The notes: a model not told the origin generated them from the letters alone. A stretch of 64,000 bases of DNA from Botryosphaeria dothidea (GCA_011503125.2 WWBZ02000033.1:992001-1056000), one strand, 5' to 3'; positions 1 through 12,190 are shown, counted from the stretch's first letter. Numbers and translations: made by a program.

Positions 1-247
1 GGTGGTGAAGCGGGATCGCGGCGTCGAGATCCTGCTCGAGCTGGCGGGCGATGAGAACGAGGAGTTGCGGCATAGGGGCGTGGTGTGTATCAAGAATTTG
101 GTGAGCGCGGAGGGAGATGTCGGGGCTAGGGCGAGGGGGAAGGTCAAGGCGGAGGAGGGGGTCGAGGTGCTGAGGGGGTTGCTGTTGAAGGAGAAGAATA
201 CGGCGATTTTGCAGGAGGGGGTGGAGGTGTTGAAGGTATTGCAGTGA
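1..247 (+). CDS. 3' end of an ARM-repeat / UNC45-like protein (partial)
   Basis: An open frame enters from the left edge and stops at 245-247, leaving about 81 C-terminal residues. The fragment is helical, rich in Glu, Leu and Val, with the look of two or three ARM-type helical repeats (motifs such as LLELAGDENEELRHRGVV and VEVLRGLL). This resembles the C-terminus of fungal UNC45/She4 myosin chaperones, where a similar ELRHRGVVCI-like segment precedes the end, but the fragment is too short to be certain. The true start and most of the gene lie outside the window. Codon use is GC-rich, like the other genes here. It could equally be another armadillo-fold protein. Confidence 0.5.
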   Translation, partial: VVKRDRGVEILLELAGDENEELRHRGVVCIKNLVSAEGDVGARARGKVKAEEGVEVLRGLLLKEKNTAILQEGVEVLKVLQ

Positions 248-1070
248 GAGAGTTGGTGGATCTGCGGGAGGCATTTGTTCGAATACGTTGTTAAGAGAAA
301 CGTTGCAGGTTGAGGTGAAGACTTAAGAGAAAGAAAAAGCATCAAGAACTCTCAAAAGATTACGCCCGATTTTTAACGTCTTCGGTAACGGCTGGTCATC
401 TCTTTCTTTTCCCTTTTCCCCTACGGAGCTGGGTTTCACTGATGGTGTTATTCTAATTGGGATACGGCTACAAGTTCTCTCAGACGTTGATATGATATCT
501 CTTTTTCCTATGTGCTTTCATGCATGTGGCATTTCCAAAGACTAAACGCGAGACCAAGAAGATCTTTCTTCAAGACCTCTGGGGTTTCTTGAATCAATAT
601 TCTTACCGTTCCTAATGTAGCATGAGCTGTCTTCACTGGGCAGATCCATCAAGTAATGGTCTCTTTCTAAGGAGTTGAGGCATTGCATCGAAACAGCTCA
701 GTAGTACTTTGCCGCGCTTTCGCACCCGGATTTATTACCCAGAGTTTACTAGCATGAGTCAACAACATCTTCATTGCATGGGTTTCCCAGCATCCAATGG
801 TTGAAACTATGTCCCATGCCCTTCCCCACCAGAATTTGAAGCAAAATTTGAGTATTCTTTCCCCAAATGCCATTCCAGTCAGCCAAGTTCCCTCGAGATA
901 CAGTTTTATTGGCCCAAACACCACTTTCTGCCCTCAAAGAGCCTCGCCACAACAATCTTAACCAAATCCTCCTCTTTACAGCCATGCTCTCGCTTCCGTT
1001 GTCCCTGAATTCTCGTTAACCTCAAATTTAATTCTATATATTCATAACAGTCTGCCATTGCCTTCAAGTC
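248..1070. other. intergenic, no gene seen
   Basis: This stretch holds the 3' flank of the UNC45-like gene and the 5' flank of the first tRNA-Ile. Short frames on the minus strand (667-985) show no domain or signal. AT content is higher than in the genes. Nothing else is supported. Confidence 0.5.
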
Positions 1071-1175
1071 GGTCGCTTAGCTCAGTTGGTTAGAGCGTGG
1101 TGCTAATATTGGCAGCCCTCACAGAGGGTTCAAAAGTTAACGCCAAGGTCGCGAGTTCGACCCTCGTAGTGACCA
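1071..1175 (+). tRNA. tRNA-Ile(AAT) with 31-nt intron
   Basis: The acceptor stem GGTCGCT (1071-1077) pairs with AGTGACC, followed by discriminator A at 1175. The D arm AGCTCAGTTGGTTAGAGC, the anticodon stem-loop and the T arm with a GTTCGACCC B box are all intact. Anticodon AAT lies at 1105-1107 with A37 at 1108. The intron, 1109-1139, sits at the canonical position after nucleotide 37, and the mature tRNA is 74 nt. The intron contains a CCCTC-ACA-GAGGG hairpin. A TTTT run at 1189-1192 is a likely Pol III terminator. A34 is expected to become inosine and read AUU/AUC. Two further copies are at 10173-10277 and 44069-44173 on the other strand. Confidence 0.96.
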
Positions 1176-2109
1176 ATCCGACGTCTTCTTTTGCCTCCTA
1201 CACGTCGGGGGTCCTTCTTTTTGGTGTTTTGAGACATCCAGGGGACTGGGAAGATCGACGGCGAACTAGGTTTGGAGCGATGGGTGACTAGTTGGGGACC
1301 GTGATAACGGTGTTGGTAATGGTTGTGATGCCACTAATTTTTTTTTTGGGCGTAGGGCTTGCTGAACCAGATAGGTGCCGGAAGAAGCAAAGGAAAAACA
1401 GTTTTGTACATAATATAGAGAAACAAAGTCACTTCTTACAGTAAATCTCGGATTGTTGCGGAAAGGAATGCCTGTTGAAGAGGAAATATGTACATCCGTC
1501 GGAGATACAGGCAATCCAGTCGATGCACACCAACAGCGTACAAGGTCATAAGAACTGGAACATCATGAGATATATTCCGTGCATGCAAAACATTGAAAGC
1601 TGAAAGAGCATCATGAGATCAAAGGCGTCCATTGTACCGCCATGCTGACGATACACGGCATACACATCGTCAAGATTACTTTTTTCGCTTCATACACAAC
1701 GCGCTTTACGTTGTGTCAGTGCTTAAAATAACGACCCGTTTGAGCCGAAGGAGGGATCTCCGCAATTAGCCGAACAGGAGGGAGATATACGAGAGGAGGT
1801 CGACGAAAATGCAGCAACCACATAAGTAAAAAAAATGTTTTCGAAATCGCCTTCATCGTGGTACATACTCTGAGCCAAACATCAACATCAGAGATTAAAT
1901 ATTAACAGACATACAAGAAAAATGTCCGGCACAGGTTTGTGACAAGCATTGTCAACCAATTCCCAAGAGAGGAAGGGGAGGACGGGTAATGAATAAGAAA
2001 AATTTCCCAATTCTCTTTCCTTTGTATGTGTATTTCCGTTTTCGTTCCACCTTTTTTCTTCTCTCTTAGAGATTAAGTAGATAAAATTTTTTCTTCAAGA
2101 CATTACCAT
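1176..2109. other. intergenic, no gene seen
   Basis: This lies between tRNA-Ile and the 3' end of the chitin deacetylase on the minus strand, and probably includes that gene's 3' UTR. The short frames have no recognizable motifs. A T-rich run lies near 1337-1346. Confidence 0.5.
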
Positions 2110-4278
2110 TTAAAAGTAACATCCAGTACCGAACGACTTCTGGCAGCCGATGCCACAGGACATCATGGAGGAGCCGCAGAAGCCCCACATGCTGCAGCAC
2201 TTGCCGAACTTGGAGCCAGCGCAGGTCAGGCCGGTCCGGGAGCCGCAGACGCCGTTGTTGCTGACGTTGGACGTGGGCGCGGGGTTCGTCGCAGTAGCGG
2301 AGGTAGCAGTGGTCTTCACAGCCGAGGAGGAGGTCGTCGCAATGCTAGAGGCAGCGGAAGATGCCTTTACTGTTGAGCTTGTCAGCGTCGATCCTCCGGT
2401 GGTTACTCCAGTGTTGGCCTGAGAAGTTACTTGGGAAGTGCCGCAGGTTCCAAACTCGGCGTTGCATCCGGTGCCGCAGTAATCACTGGTGGATCCACTG
2501 TGGAAGATAAGATTTAGCGTTCGGCTCAATCTCATATTCGGATATTAAGGGATAACTTACCACCAGCCGGCAGCGGAGCAGCAGTCGCCGAAAGACGAGC
2601 CCTTGCAGGTGAAACCAGAAGTTCCACCGCAGGTCGCATCCGTAGAAACCTTAGAGGAACCGGTTGGCGACGTGGCACTTTTGGAAGTGGAAGAAGAAGA
2701 GGGGACAGTGGGGGAAGAAGATCCAGAGGGAACGGAAGAGGAAAGTTTGGTAGAGACAGTGGAAATCGAGCTTACTTTGCCCGTCGTGGAAGAGCAAGTT
2801 CCGAAAGCGGACTGGCACCCAGAGCCGCAGTACGCATCAGTCGAACCACTAAGAAATTAATCAGCATGCTGTAAGTCGTCTGAAAATGATTTGGTCACTT
2901 ACCACCAGCCGGCGGTAGAGCAGCAGTCACCGAAGGTAGAACCCTTGCAGGTCTGGCCAGTGGTACCACCACACTGAGCATCGGTGGAGATCTTAGTGGC
3001 GGTAGCAGTGGGCGCAGACGAGGTGGAGGAGGCTTTGGTAGAAGTGGCACTGGGGGCAGCGGAGGAGGTGAAAACACTGCCAGCGGAAGTGCGGTACCAG
3101 TTGGCCTCATCATCACCAAGGCACTCGCCAACAGTGACAGCGGTGTAGCCAGCGCTCTGCAGAGTCTGAAGCATGAACTCAGTCAGGTTCTGGGCAGTCT
3201 GCTGGTGGATGTCGTGGGCAATGGCCAGGAAGTCGTTGCTGGCGGGGGCCTTGTTGGCGAGGGCCTTGGAGAAGTTGTCCTTGGCGTTCTGAATCTTGTC
3301 AGGGGTGGTGTTGTCATAGTCTGAGATTCGTGTTAGCAGCCTAAAATCAAGTGCCTTTCCATTGGAACTCACCATCAGTGTCAAGGTCAAAGTAGGTGAT
3401 GTGGTAGCCCAGAGCCTTCAGGTCATCCTCGCAGCCGGACTCGGCAGTGCAAGACGAGTACGGGGGGCGCATATAGGTGGGGAAGAAGCCAAGGATGTTC
3501 CTCAGAGCCATCTCGTTCTTGATCATCTGGTCCTTGCGCTGAGCGGAAGTGATGGCGCTAAGGTCCTGGTGACTCCAGGTGTGGCTGGCAATCTGGTGGC
3601 CCTCGGAATACATCCTCTTGATGACGGTATCCCAACCGTTGGCGGCATTGTCGATCTCACCCTTGCCGTTGTTGTTGCCAGTGATGAAGAAAGTGGCCTT
3701 GGCGTTGTACTTCTTCAGCACATCAAGCATGCCGTCGGTGTAGATGTAGGGACCATCGTCGTAAGTAAGGGCGACCTGGCCGTTGACGACGCAGTCGTAG
3801 ATACCAGCGCCACCGTAGGCAACGGAGCCCTTGAGATCGCGGGCAACGCTGGAAGTGTTAGTTCCGGCGGGGGTCTTGTTGGCATCGCAGGCGGGACCAT
3901 AGTTGAAGAGACAATCCGGAGACGCGCAGTAGTCAGTACCGGTACCACACCATCCCTGATTTCTGGTCAGATGAAAAGAATTTTGAATGGCAATTGCGTG
4001 AGACTTACAGCAGCGGAGCAGCAGTAGCCCGCGTTGCAGGAGCCGTAATTAGGACCACACTGGCCATCGGTGCCGCCAACATCCTGGCGCTTGGCCGGGG
4101 CTTCGGCACGCTCCACGTGCTGGTGGGCGACCTGCGGCATTCCGCCGAAAACATTCCTGGCCTTCAGGTCGGCAATGGCATTGCGGCCAAAGAGCTTGGG
4201 GACGCCCTCGGGGCCATCGCCGTGGGCAGAAACGACAGCAGCAACCGCGCTGGTTGCGAGCAGGGAAGAGAAGTGCAT
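2110..4278 (-). CDS. secreted chitin deacetylase with four CBM18 modules
   Basis: This enzyme removes acetyl groups from chitin in the wall or extracellular space. Exons (minus): 4009-4278, 3373-3955, 3320-2903, 2848-2561, 2497-2110, giving 648 aa. A signal peptide spans about residues 1-18 (ATG at 4278). The first CBM18 (chitin-binding, Cys-rich, with CCSAAGWCG) is at about 74-115. The NodB deacetylase domain follows: TYDDGP (metal Asp, about 154-159), HTWSH metal His pair (about 215-219), RPPY (about 253-256) and the FDLDTDDY strand split by an intron. Three more CBM18 modules follow at about 398-442, 494-538 and 603-647, separated by Ser/Thr/Ala linkers that are likely O-glycosylated. Introns are 52-63 nt. 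The last two CBM18-interrupting introns share position and phase (Trp-Cys junction, phase 2). The call is secure; the in vivo substrate (chitin or chitooligomers) is inferred. Confidence 0.93.
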
Positions 4279-6442
4279 GTTTGACAAGGGCGGTGGGCTC
4301 GATAGGGGGAATTTGGAGATAGCAATGCAGACGATTTGTGTTAAAGCGAGTGACTGTGAAGCGCGCGCGTAGCTGATCTGCACGCCAAGGTCGAAGGAAA
4401 AACGAGAGACGGGCCTATACGGCGACAGGTTGAAGAAGAAGAGGGTTCAGCATGTGCGCGGGCGGTTTGATATATTTAATACGATTTCGCACGAGACGGC
4501 GGCGGCGTGGTATAGCAGCCAAGGCCGGCGGATAGTGAGGCACATCCATCATCCATGCAGACGGCCCAAGGCCCCTAAAGCAGCGCAGGCGCAGGTGCAG
4601 GGGCCGGGGACGCGGGCGTGAGGTGAGTGTGTGGAGATGGCGGCGGACTTGCTCGCTGGCGTTGCCCGTTCAGGCAGGGCAGCGCTTGAACGAGCTGGAT
4701 TTGCGCAGGGGAGCAGATGGGTGTGCCGAGAGGCCGTTCCCAAAGGCGCATCGCCCTAGCATGGCCGCCGCCGCTGGACTGCTTCTTTCGTTGAAACAGC
4801 GACTGCGGCAAAAGTCGCCCGCCCGCCAGCAAACGCGAGCCAAGCCACCGACGCCGGGGTGCTGAGTTGTCGCGCTGCATATACGGTCCCGGAGACGCCT
4901 GCGTGGTGGGCGGCAGGCGGCAGGCGGCGGGCTGTCGGCGGGCTGTCGGCGGCGCTGCAGCCAGTGCGGGGCAGCAGCCAGCAGCGTGAGGCTCGTCGAC
5001 AACAGCGGTGGAGATTGGGCTGACCGGCGGCGGCAGACAGTCGTGCTGGTGCTGGTGGATGGACGAGGATGCGAGGTCGAGAGCTTGGGCTCGTTTCGGG
5101 ATTCTCGTGCTCGGTCTCCCTGATGTTCCTGCAATCACTCTATTTTTAACCTTCTCTTGCCCGCGCTGCCGCGTGCCGCACGCCGCGCCCATTCTCTCCA
5201 GCTCTGCTCCAGACGATGCCCGGCAGATCTCAGATGGATCTGCCTCGCTCTCGCCACACACTGCCCGCAGGTCCTGCCGTGCACCCGTCAACGCCGCACG
5301 CACACCACGCCAGACGCCGCCGCTTCGCCATTCGCCCGCTTGCCGTCTGCAGAAAAACAGAAAAACAACCGCCATCCATGCACGAAACGCCGAGAGCGAA
5401 CTCTGCCCATATGGCACCACTCCGGCGCGGCCGCCGCCGACTAAGATGCCCCGTGCCATTCCCTTCTCTTTCCGTGCGGCTCAACTCTCAGGATTCTCCT
5501 GCCCTTTCAATTCGCGACGTGCCGAAGCCCGCCCATCCTGGCTGCCTGTGACGCCGTCAAGTCCAATTATACTTTCACTTGGTGAAACGATAGAGCCAGT
5601 TCACCCACCACCCTACTCCCCCCGGCCCACACTTCTGGTTTCGATCCCGTCGCTACGCATAAATCATCGGAAAACCCCTTATGACGATGGTGGGAGCGCA
5701 GATCCACGGGAGCGGAAGCGGCATCTAGCTTCGCCGCACACTGCTGGTTTGTTTTGACCGGACCGGGGAGGGATGCAACTGCTTACGCATGTCCAATTTG
5801 AATTGCCCTTAGTGTCGACTCATTTCCCTTCTCGCCTTAGTCTTGGTCCTTAAGTCCTGGCCCCATGTCGAAAACTCCTTTCTCCTTGTCGCCCGGACTT
5901 AACGTCTTGTCTCTCGGGGCAAAACAATAGAAGCCCGAGTTGTATAGCTCGCATCTCGCTTCTGTTCGCTTAATCGCCTGCACGCGATGTTACATTGCTT
6001 CCCGCGCATGACATCTCCACAGAGCGGGCTGCAGTCGACAGTCTAGAGAAGCTTCTGACACCTCAAACTAAATCTTGCTTTTTGCGACAAGGCAAATTGG
6101 TGACCTGCATGCAATGTCTCGGTCCGCTCTTGTCCAATAATGCCGTCGTATTCATGCGTAATGTATGCTGTAGCATGTAAACGAAATCCGCCCGATCCCA
6201 GAAGCCCTCCTCACTCAATATCCGCTGTTGGTCCACAAATGTGTGCAGTCAAGAAAATCATGTTGTCTTGTTCAGGACAAGGGGTATATCTGCAATAAGC
6301 AAAATCTTCCGAACGTCTTGCAGCCGCCTTCTGGTACACAGCTGCTCTCGGTTCTCACATTATTGACGCCTCTTTCAGCCCATGTACCACAGCTCTGAGT
6401 CAAAAACAATGTCCTTGTCACGCTGTGTAACACCGGTACGCC
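4279..6442. other. intergenic / promoter of chitin deacetylase
   Basis: This is 2.2 kb without a supportable gene. The GC-rich part, 4550-5760, carries long overlapping frames on both strands (for example 4575-5459 minus and 5008-5757 plus) that are Arg/Pro/Ala/Ser-rich, have no domain and look like compositional artefacts. A TATTAAATATA-like sequence on the minus strand, near 4457-4474, could be the deacetylase TATA element about 190 bp upstream of its ATG. Confidence 0.5.
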
Positions 6443-8807
6443 TCACTTCTTGACAATCTTCAATAGAGGTGCGATTCTCGCTCGTCGGCTCAACCCAACC
6501 CGGACGGGAACCTTGCCCTTGCCGAGTGGCGACGGCTGCACTGATTCCCGACTTGCTGCAGCCCTCTGTTCCGCAGGTCCCTTGCCCACCTCGTGTTCTT
6601 CGCTCGGCTGTTTTGGCGATTTAGAAGGGCCAAGAGCTGCTGCTGCATCGGATTGCGCACCACGTTCCGCTTCTCCTCCTCCTTCCGCTATTTTCTGGTC
6701 GTCATGCGATCTCTCTTCCTTCAACTTCGTATTTGGTTGGATCTCCTGAGATTTCACCTCCTCATCGTGCGGGGGATCTTCCGCCGTCACCTTTGGTTTG
6801 TCCACGTTTGTTGCGCCTGCCTCCGCATTCTGTGCGGACCGCGGCCGTCCCCGTCCTTTCTTCCTTGCCTTCGTCTCCACTAGCTGTGTCTCACCTTCCT
6901 CTTCGATCTTTCGTAAGGAGCTTGTCGGTGTCGGCTGTACAAACGGTGAAGGAAGTCTAGGCCTGGTGGCGTCTTCCGTGAAGTCTGGATCGTGCAGTTG
7001 TTGTTCTTTGTGGGCAGAGTGTGGATCAACATCGTGACCACTGCCAGATAATGGCATGACTTGCTGCAATTCGTCCACGTCGCCGAGCTGAGTATTCTCC
7101 AGTGTATTATTTTCTGCAATTGCGTCCCCAAGAGCCTCTATGGACGAGGTTTTCCGCGGCCTCCCTCTCTTACGCTTTGCTTTGGCCGGTGTATTCTTCT
7201 GCACCGGCCGCACTGATGTCGATTCTCCTATAATAACCACATCTTCGTCCTGATCTGATTTATGTTTGCGTCCGGAAAGGTCATTCAGCTCCCTATCTGC
7301 GTCCTCCCGGAGGACCCGGTTGCCTGAATCGCCATCGCCAACACTTTCAATCTCCTTCGGATCTTCGGGCAGAGGCTCCACAGTCTTCTGGCGCTCCCCC
7401 TTTGCTTTCGCCGCCTTCTCGGGTATCATCGAATAGTCTGGTTCTTCGACAGTTGATCGTTCCGACCTTGAACGGCTCGGCCTTGGAACATAACGCTCTT
7501 CTGGGAGGCCAATGGCCAAATCATCACTATTCAATGCGTTGCTGCTTTCTTGAACTTTGGCTTTGGCAGCCTTGGACGCACGAACAGCACGGATCGGCTC
7601 CTTGACGGAATCATCGATTGCCCTTTGAGATGCAGTCATTCCTTCAATTGAAGATTTGTGTCGCTTAGAGGAAGACATAGGTTCTGCTGGGAATGCTTCA
7701 TCACCTAACTCATCGTGACTTGATTGGGACAAGCGGGGGTGTGGTGTGGTCTTCGAGCGCCGGGTGGACTTTTTCGATTTGACAGTCGCAGGGGAAGCAA
7801 ACGCGTCATCTTTGGTGCCATCTGATTCATATTTATCTCGCTGAGATGATTGTGTGTTAGTTGGCTGCGAACTTCTCTGAAATTGTCGTTGGGATTTCCC
7901 GGAGCCGGTTTGGCTTGATCGCATTTCTTTCTGGATTCGGTCAGCATGTAAGAAGACCGGTGGCATCGACATTGTAAAGAGTGTATAAAACCTACCTCAG
8001 TGCTCTCCAGGCGGTCAGACCATGAGACGGAGGGGTTCTCCAAGATCTTTGCCGTTAAGTTACGAGACCCTAGTTGATTCTGCCTGTACTCAGCTCGAGC
8101 AGCCTCCACGAGTTGCTGCTGACTGGTAGTAGCATCAGGAATAGTGCTTGACATTGTGGTTGGAAACATGACTGCAGGATCATGTAGCACGAAGTCCTCT
8201 TGCAATGAATGAGCCATTTCTGGGAGAACGGCTTGATCGTTCCCAACCATGTACCAAGTTTCTGACGTATCGTGTGGCTGGATATTAACGCCATTGTACC
8301 CGGAAATTTGGACCGTCTCTTCCTCCCTCATAGCCTCGAATGCGTCATTGTTATCGTCGAAGAGGTTATGTCCCATGCGATCCGAATTCCCGTACGTCTT
8401 GTTTGTCTTTCTGTGTTCAGGTCTCTCCGATGATGGTGTCCCATTGCTTTCGAGACTCAAGAGTGCAGCTTTACGTTTTCTTGAAGCAACGGGCGAGCTC
8501 CAGTGACCTGAGCCATTGACGCTATTGACAGTGCCATTTGGCAGTGCTGACTTGTCTAGGACCTCTTGATGGGCAGCAGCGATATCGCGACGGAGTTCTT
8601 CTGTGACATGTCAATGGACTACTCGGACATCTTGGAGTAACGGAACGGACCTGTGGAGCTGGTAGCCGGTGCTGTCCTCTGAATGTGCGTTGGCGCGTCA
8701 GGGTCAGGCGCGTCTGGAGGTGTGGGCGAGGCGGGCCGGCTGGCGATGGGCGACAGAGCACCGAAGTCACCCTCATCGTCGGAGTCCTCGATTATGTTGC
8801 GCACCAT
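6443..8807 (-). CDS. AT-hook DNA-binding protein
   Basis: Exons (minus): 8807-8651, 8600-7996, 7930-6443, giving 749 aa with introns of 50 and 65 nt. The N-terminus is acidic (MVRNIIEDSDDEGDF). A long low-complexity, Ser/Lys/Glu-rich, probably disordered middle follows. Two AT-hook cores are visible, KRKRGRPRK and KKGRGRPR, which bind the minor groove of AT-rich DNA. The C-terminus is a short basic block (GLSRRARIAPLLKIVKK) that looks conserved rather than disordered. No enzymatic domain is seen. By family, such proteins are nuclear chromatin-associated factors; its specific role is unknown. The start at 8807 was chosen because it opens the acidic N-terminus and splices in frame into exon 2. 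Confidence 0.8.
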
Positions 8808-10172
8808 GGTGGCCCATGGTTGGAAGGCGACGTGACGTATCGCGAATGCGTTGGCTGCAGAGAGTTGTGTTCGCTGGGAAAGCGACGCGCGGGCGATCGC
8901 GCCGCCCTCGCCAAAACGCGCGATCACATGGCCGCCTTGAGCCTTATCACTTTGGCACACATTCTTCTACTATCCTTCGTACCGACGCAGAATGCGAATG
9001 GAATCACTCATGGCGAGCGAGACAGACTTATTATTTTTTTACGCATCTGCCTGATTGAGGTTAAACCTATGAATTCACCGTTGCGAACAGCCTTTACTCC
9101 TGCCGCATGCAAATATTGAAGTCTGCCTGCCACCTTGAGCAACAGCGGTCTTAAGGACATTGAAACATTCACACCCGGACGATTGCTTCAACTTACAATG
9201 AATACTATCTCCTGCAGCTGCTGTAAGTTAAGGCTCGAAATCTTTATCTAGTAGTACAACAGAAGTATCAACCCGTAATACAGCTAATGCTCAACCCGTC
9301 CTGCAAGTCCCGACTCATTCATCCAGCCCACAACCCTACGTGCCAACTTCGAGTCTCATTGGTCGGCCCAGTTACCCGCAAGCAGTCCGATAGTTGACAG
9401 CTATGACGCACATTCTGCGAACCATTTGTCGTAGATCGGCCGATGTTCGTGTGTGTTTCCCAACATGGGTGTGAATATCGATCGGAAATCTCTTGGCATC
9501 GGTGGGGCCGGCAAGCTCCATAGGTGCGAGTGCTCGAAGAAGCAAGCGAGTGGCCTTGTGACAATCGACATGTACCTATGGATGTACTTCTCCTCTCGTA
9601 CTGAATGACCTCTGGATAGTCATGCCCCACCACTGTGAGATAAGCAGCTTACACGCAGAAAAGAGAGCGTTGAAGCCATGATTGGGCAGGTGTCACTGGG
9701 AAGTAAGGGTGATAGGGCTGAAGTTCTTAATCTGAATGCGCAGATGACTTCCCTTCCTACAGCTCTAGCTATTGCGAGGGTCCCGCTACTACGTGGTGGC
9801 TCTCAGCTTTAGCTTATGAAATGCCTGTGAGGGTTTCTTCTTATCTTGTCCACCCTTTTCAAATTGATATGGACTTATCCTTAGCCCCTCCAACTCTCAT
9901 GATACCTGCGCCCGGCTTTTCAATCCTGTGACAAGCATGTAAACACAAATCCGGAGTGACGCAGCGTCTTCGACCACAATTGAATTTGTTTCTTGGTACA
10001 CTGAGAACACTCTTCAGGTGCCGATCACGGCTTGTCCGCCAACGAGTCGATGATAACTTTTTCGGTCAAAAGAGTTCTCTAGAATTTCCATTCTCACCCT
10101 GCGACCCCAGATACCTTCAAAAGGCATACCATAGGTCCCGAAAGACAAAAAGAAAGCAAAAAGAACAAGTAG
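8808..10172. other. intergenic, no gene seen
   Basis: This lies between the AT-hook gene promoter and the second tRNA-Ile. It contains only short frames without motifs. A 12-nt match to the universal rRNA sarcin-ricin loop core (AGTACGAGAGGA, minus strand 9591-9602) has no flanking rRNA similarity that I can see. A run of five A at 10158-10162 is the likely Pol III terminator of the minus-strand tRNA. Confidence 0.5.
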
Positions 10173-10277
10173 TGGTCACTACGAGGGTCGAACTCGCGAC
10201 CTTGGCGTTAACTTTTAAACCCTCTATGAGGGTTGCCAATATTAGCACCACGCTCTAACCAACTGAGCTAAGCGACC
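10173..10277 (-). tRNA. tRNA-Ile(AAT) with 31-nt intron, copy 2
   Basis: Read on the minus strand, the 74-nt mature sequence appears identical to copy 1: GGTCGCT acceptor strand, AAT anticodon, GTTCGACCC B box and AGTGACCA 3' end. The 31-nt intron differs from copy 1 at a few sites and forms an AACCCTC-ATA-GAGGGTT hairpin. The downstream T5 run on the minus strand, about 11 nt beyond the gene, should terminate Pol III. Confidence 0.96.
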
Positions 10278-12190
10278 TGTAATGTCTACGAATCGGCAAG
10301 TTGTCACTGCGCTAGACCCAGATTGCTGGAAGCGAGGGAATTCCGCAGTATTTATATTCTGCACCTTCCAGTCTCTCAAACACAAACGAGGTGAAAGTGT
10401 ATGAGAGAAGTAATCTGCAGTCAACAAGCATCCCTTGGAGAAAGCCATATAGCATGTGACACGCACCGTGAACCAAACCAAGGCACAGATCAGCAGGCTT
10501 GCCCCGAAACGAACGTGTGGCTCGTGTTCGTCCGAAGTTGCAGGCGCTGCATCCGACAGGTCATGGTCTTCGTACGACTCATATCATTCTTCCGCGTCTC
10601 GCGCTGTGCAGCACCCCACAACGATACGGGAGAAGAAAGACCCTTCTCGAACTCACGGTGTCTGAGCTGATAATGGTTCATGCCGCAGTGCTGAGCTACG
10701 TGGTCAACAGCTGTTCAGCGCTGCAAGGGTGAAAGTATGTGGAAGTGGACTTGATGGAGTGCGTCAGGGCTCGGAACGGCCCATACGTCACTCGATAGCG
10801 GCGGAAGGAATCCGGAGGGGGTTCGGGAGTGCCAGAACCGGTATGCAAGTGCAGGTTCATCGGGGAGGTCGACGTTGGGGCCGGGGATTGGTCGTGTCGG
10901 CGGGGCTCTCGCTGGACCCTTAAACACATGAGTCGTGCTTTCGTACGCAGTCAGTGTTCAGTAAGCCAAGTGGCCGCGCAGAGAATTTGCAAAGTGGCCG
11001 TTCTGGTGGCGTGAATGATGTAAATGCAAGCCAGACGACCCGGGACCGGTGAGAATACCCTTGGGACGGGGTGTTGCCCACAGTGTTTCGTAAGGCAACC
11101 TGTCCATCCGAACCCGGGGGTGGTCAGCTTTCTGGCAGACGTCAGCTTGGCATTCGACGACCACCGTCGTCATGGCAGATTTGGAGTCGCGCACCCCTGT
11201 CCAGGCACGCTTCCTGCCTGGACAGCCGTCGTCGACCGTCGCACAGGCCGTGGGCGCAGCCAATGAGGCCGGTGAAGTTGCATCGAGCAGTTGATCGCGT
11301 GCGAAGTTGCTTGTTCCTGTGAGCAGCAAGAACCCCGCGAGAGAGGGGCTGGAGCGGGGGCTTTGACGGACGAGTGAGTGGATAGTAGGCGGCCGGGGAG
11401 CGCGGTGACCTGCGGTCCCCATGTTGTCCTCAGCAGATGCATAGTGAACCGCATCGTGGCGACGGGCGGGGACGGTGACTGGCTGAGGCTGCGCTATGAA
11501 TCCGCGCATTGCAGCTGGGAAGGCCGCTAACGCGCGCAGATGCCGCACCGCAAAACGCCGATTCCAAGCTCCTGCCGACCCGGGCTGGCTGCTCAGAGGC
11601 AACAGGGCCTCTCGCGATAAGGCTTCCGATAACAGTGCGCTTACTGTGCTGCCCCGGAATCCTCACGCATCGCGGGGGACACTGTGCACCGCCCTGTGTA
11701 CCTGAGCCGCCGCCGCCGAGCGTGCTATAGAACAACGGAATACGGTGAGCGCCCACAAGGCCCCCTTTTTCTTTATAGCCCATGCCGGACCTTCACGGCC
11801 CCTTTGCCGTCCTCCTCGGCGACTGACATAAGCTTTGCACAATGCGCTGCAGGCCAGGGCAGCGCGCGCTCGTCCAGTAATCTGCCGCCCTCCGAGCACG
11901 ACTCTCCACCACGCTCACTCAACACTCCAAACACGTCTGCCGCGCACCCACACAATTCCAAGGTTGCCTCCCTTCCTTGCGCGAACGGGCCCAGCACGGC
12001 GATCCCTTCCACGCGCTCGAATGGCTCTGACAAAACCCTCCTCGCCCGACAGAAGCTTTCTCCTTTCCTCTTCGTCGCGAGTGCGCCTGCGGTTCGACTT
12101 TTGACCTGTACCCCTCCTTGAGCACCATAGGCCAAGCATCCTTCCTACTGGCGCCTCAGCCGAGCGGCGCCCTCGGAACCCTAGCCCGCC
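10278..12190. other. intergenic / GDE1 upstream region
   Basis: This is 1.9 kb upstream of GDE1. It is GC-rich with overlapping frames on both strands (for example 10958-11602 minus) that show no family motifs and no convincing splice structure. No CACGTG phosphate-response element was seen close to the GDE1 start. Pyrimidine-rich tracts at about 11880-12170 suit a 5' leader. Confidence 0.45.

Noticed and set aside
4575..5757. Long overlapping antiparallel open frames (294 aa minus, 249 aa plus) as genes
   Set aside because: Both are Arg/Pro/Ser-rich, lack domains or splice logic and overlap in a GC-rich stretch, where stop codons are rare by chance.
9591..9602. Minus-strand AGTACGAGAGGA as an rRNA remnant
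   Set aside because: It matches the sarcin-ricin loop core for 12 nt only, and the flanks do not resemble large-subunit rRNA, so chance or an unrelated element is more likely.
10958..11602. 214-aa minus-strand frame as a gene
   Set aside because: No family motif, no hydrophobic core pattern, overlapped by several other frames, and located in the GDE1 upstream region.
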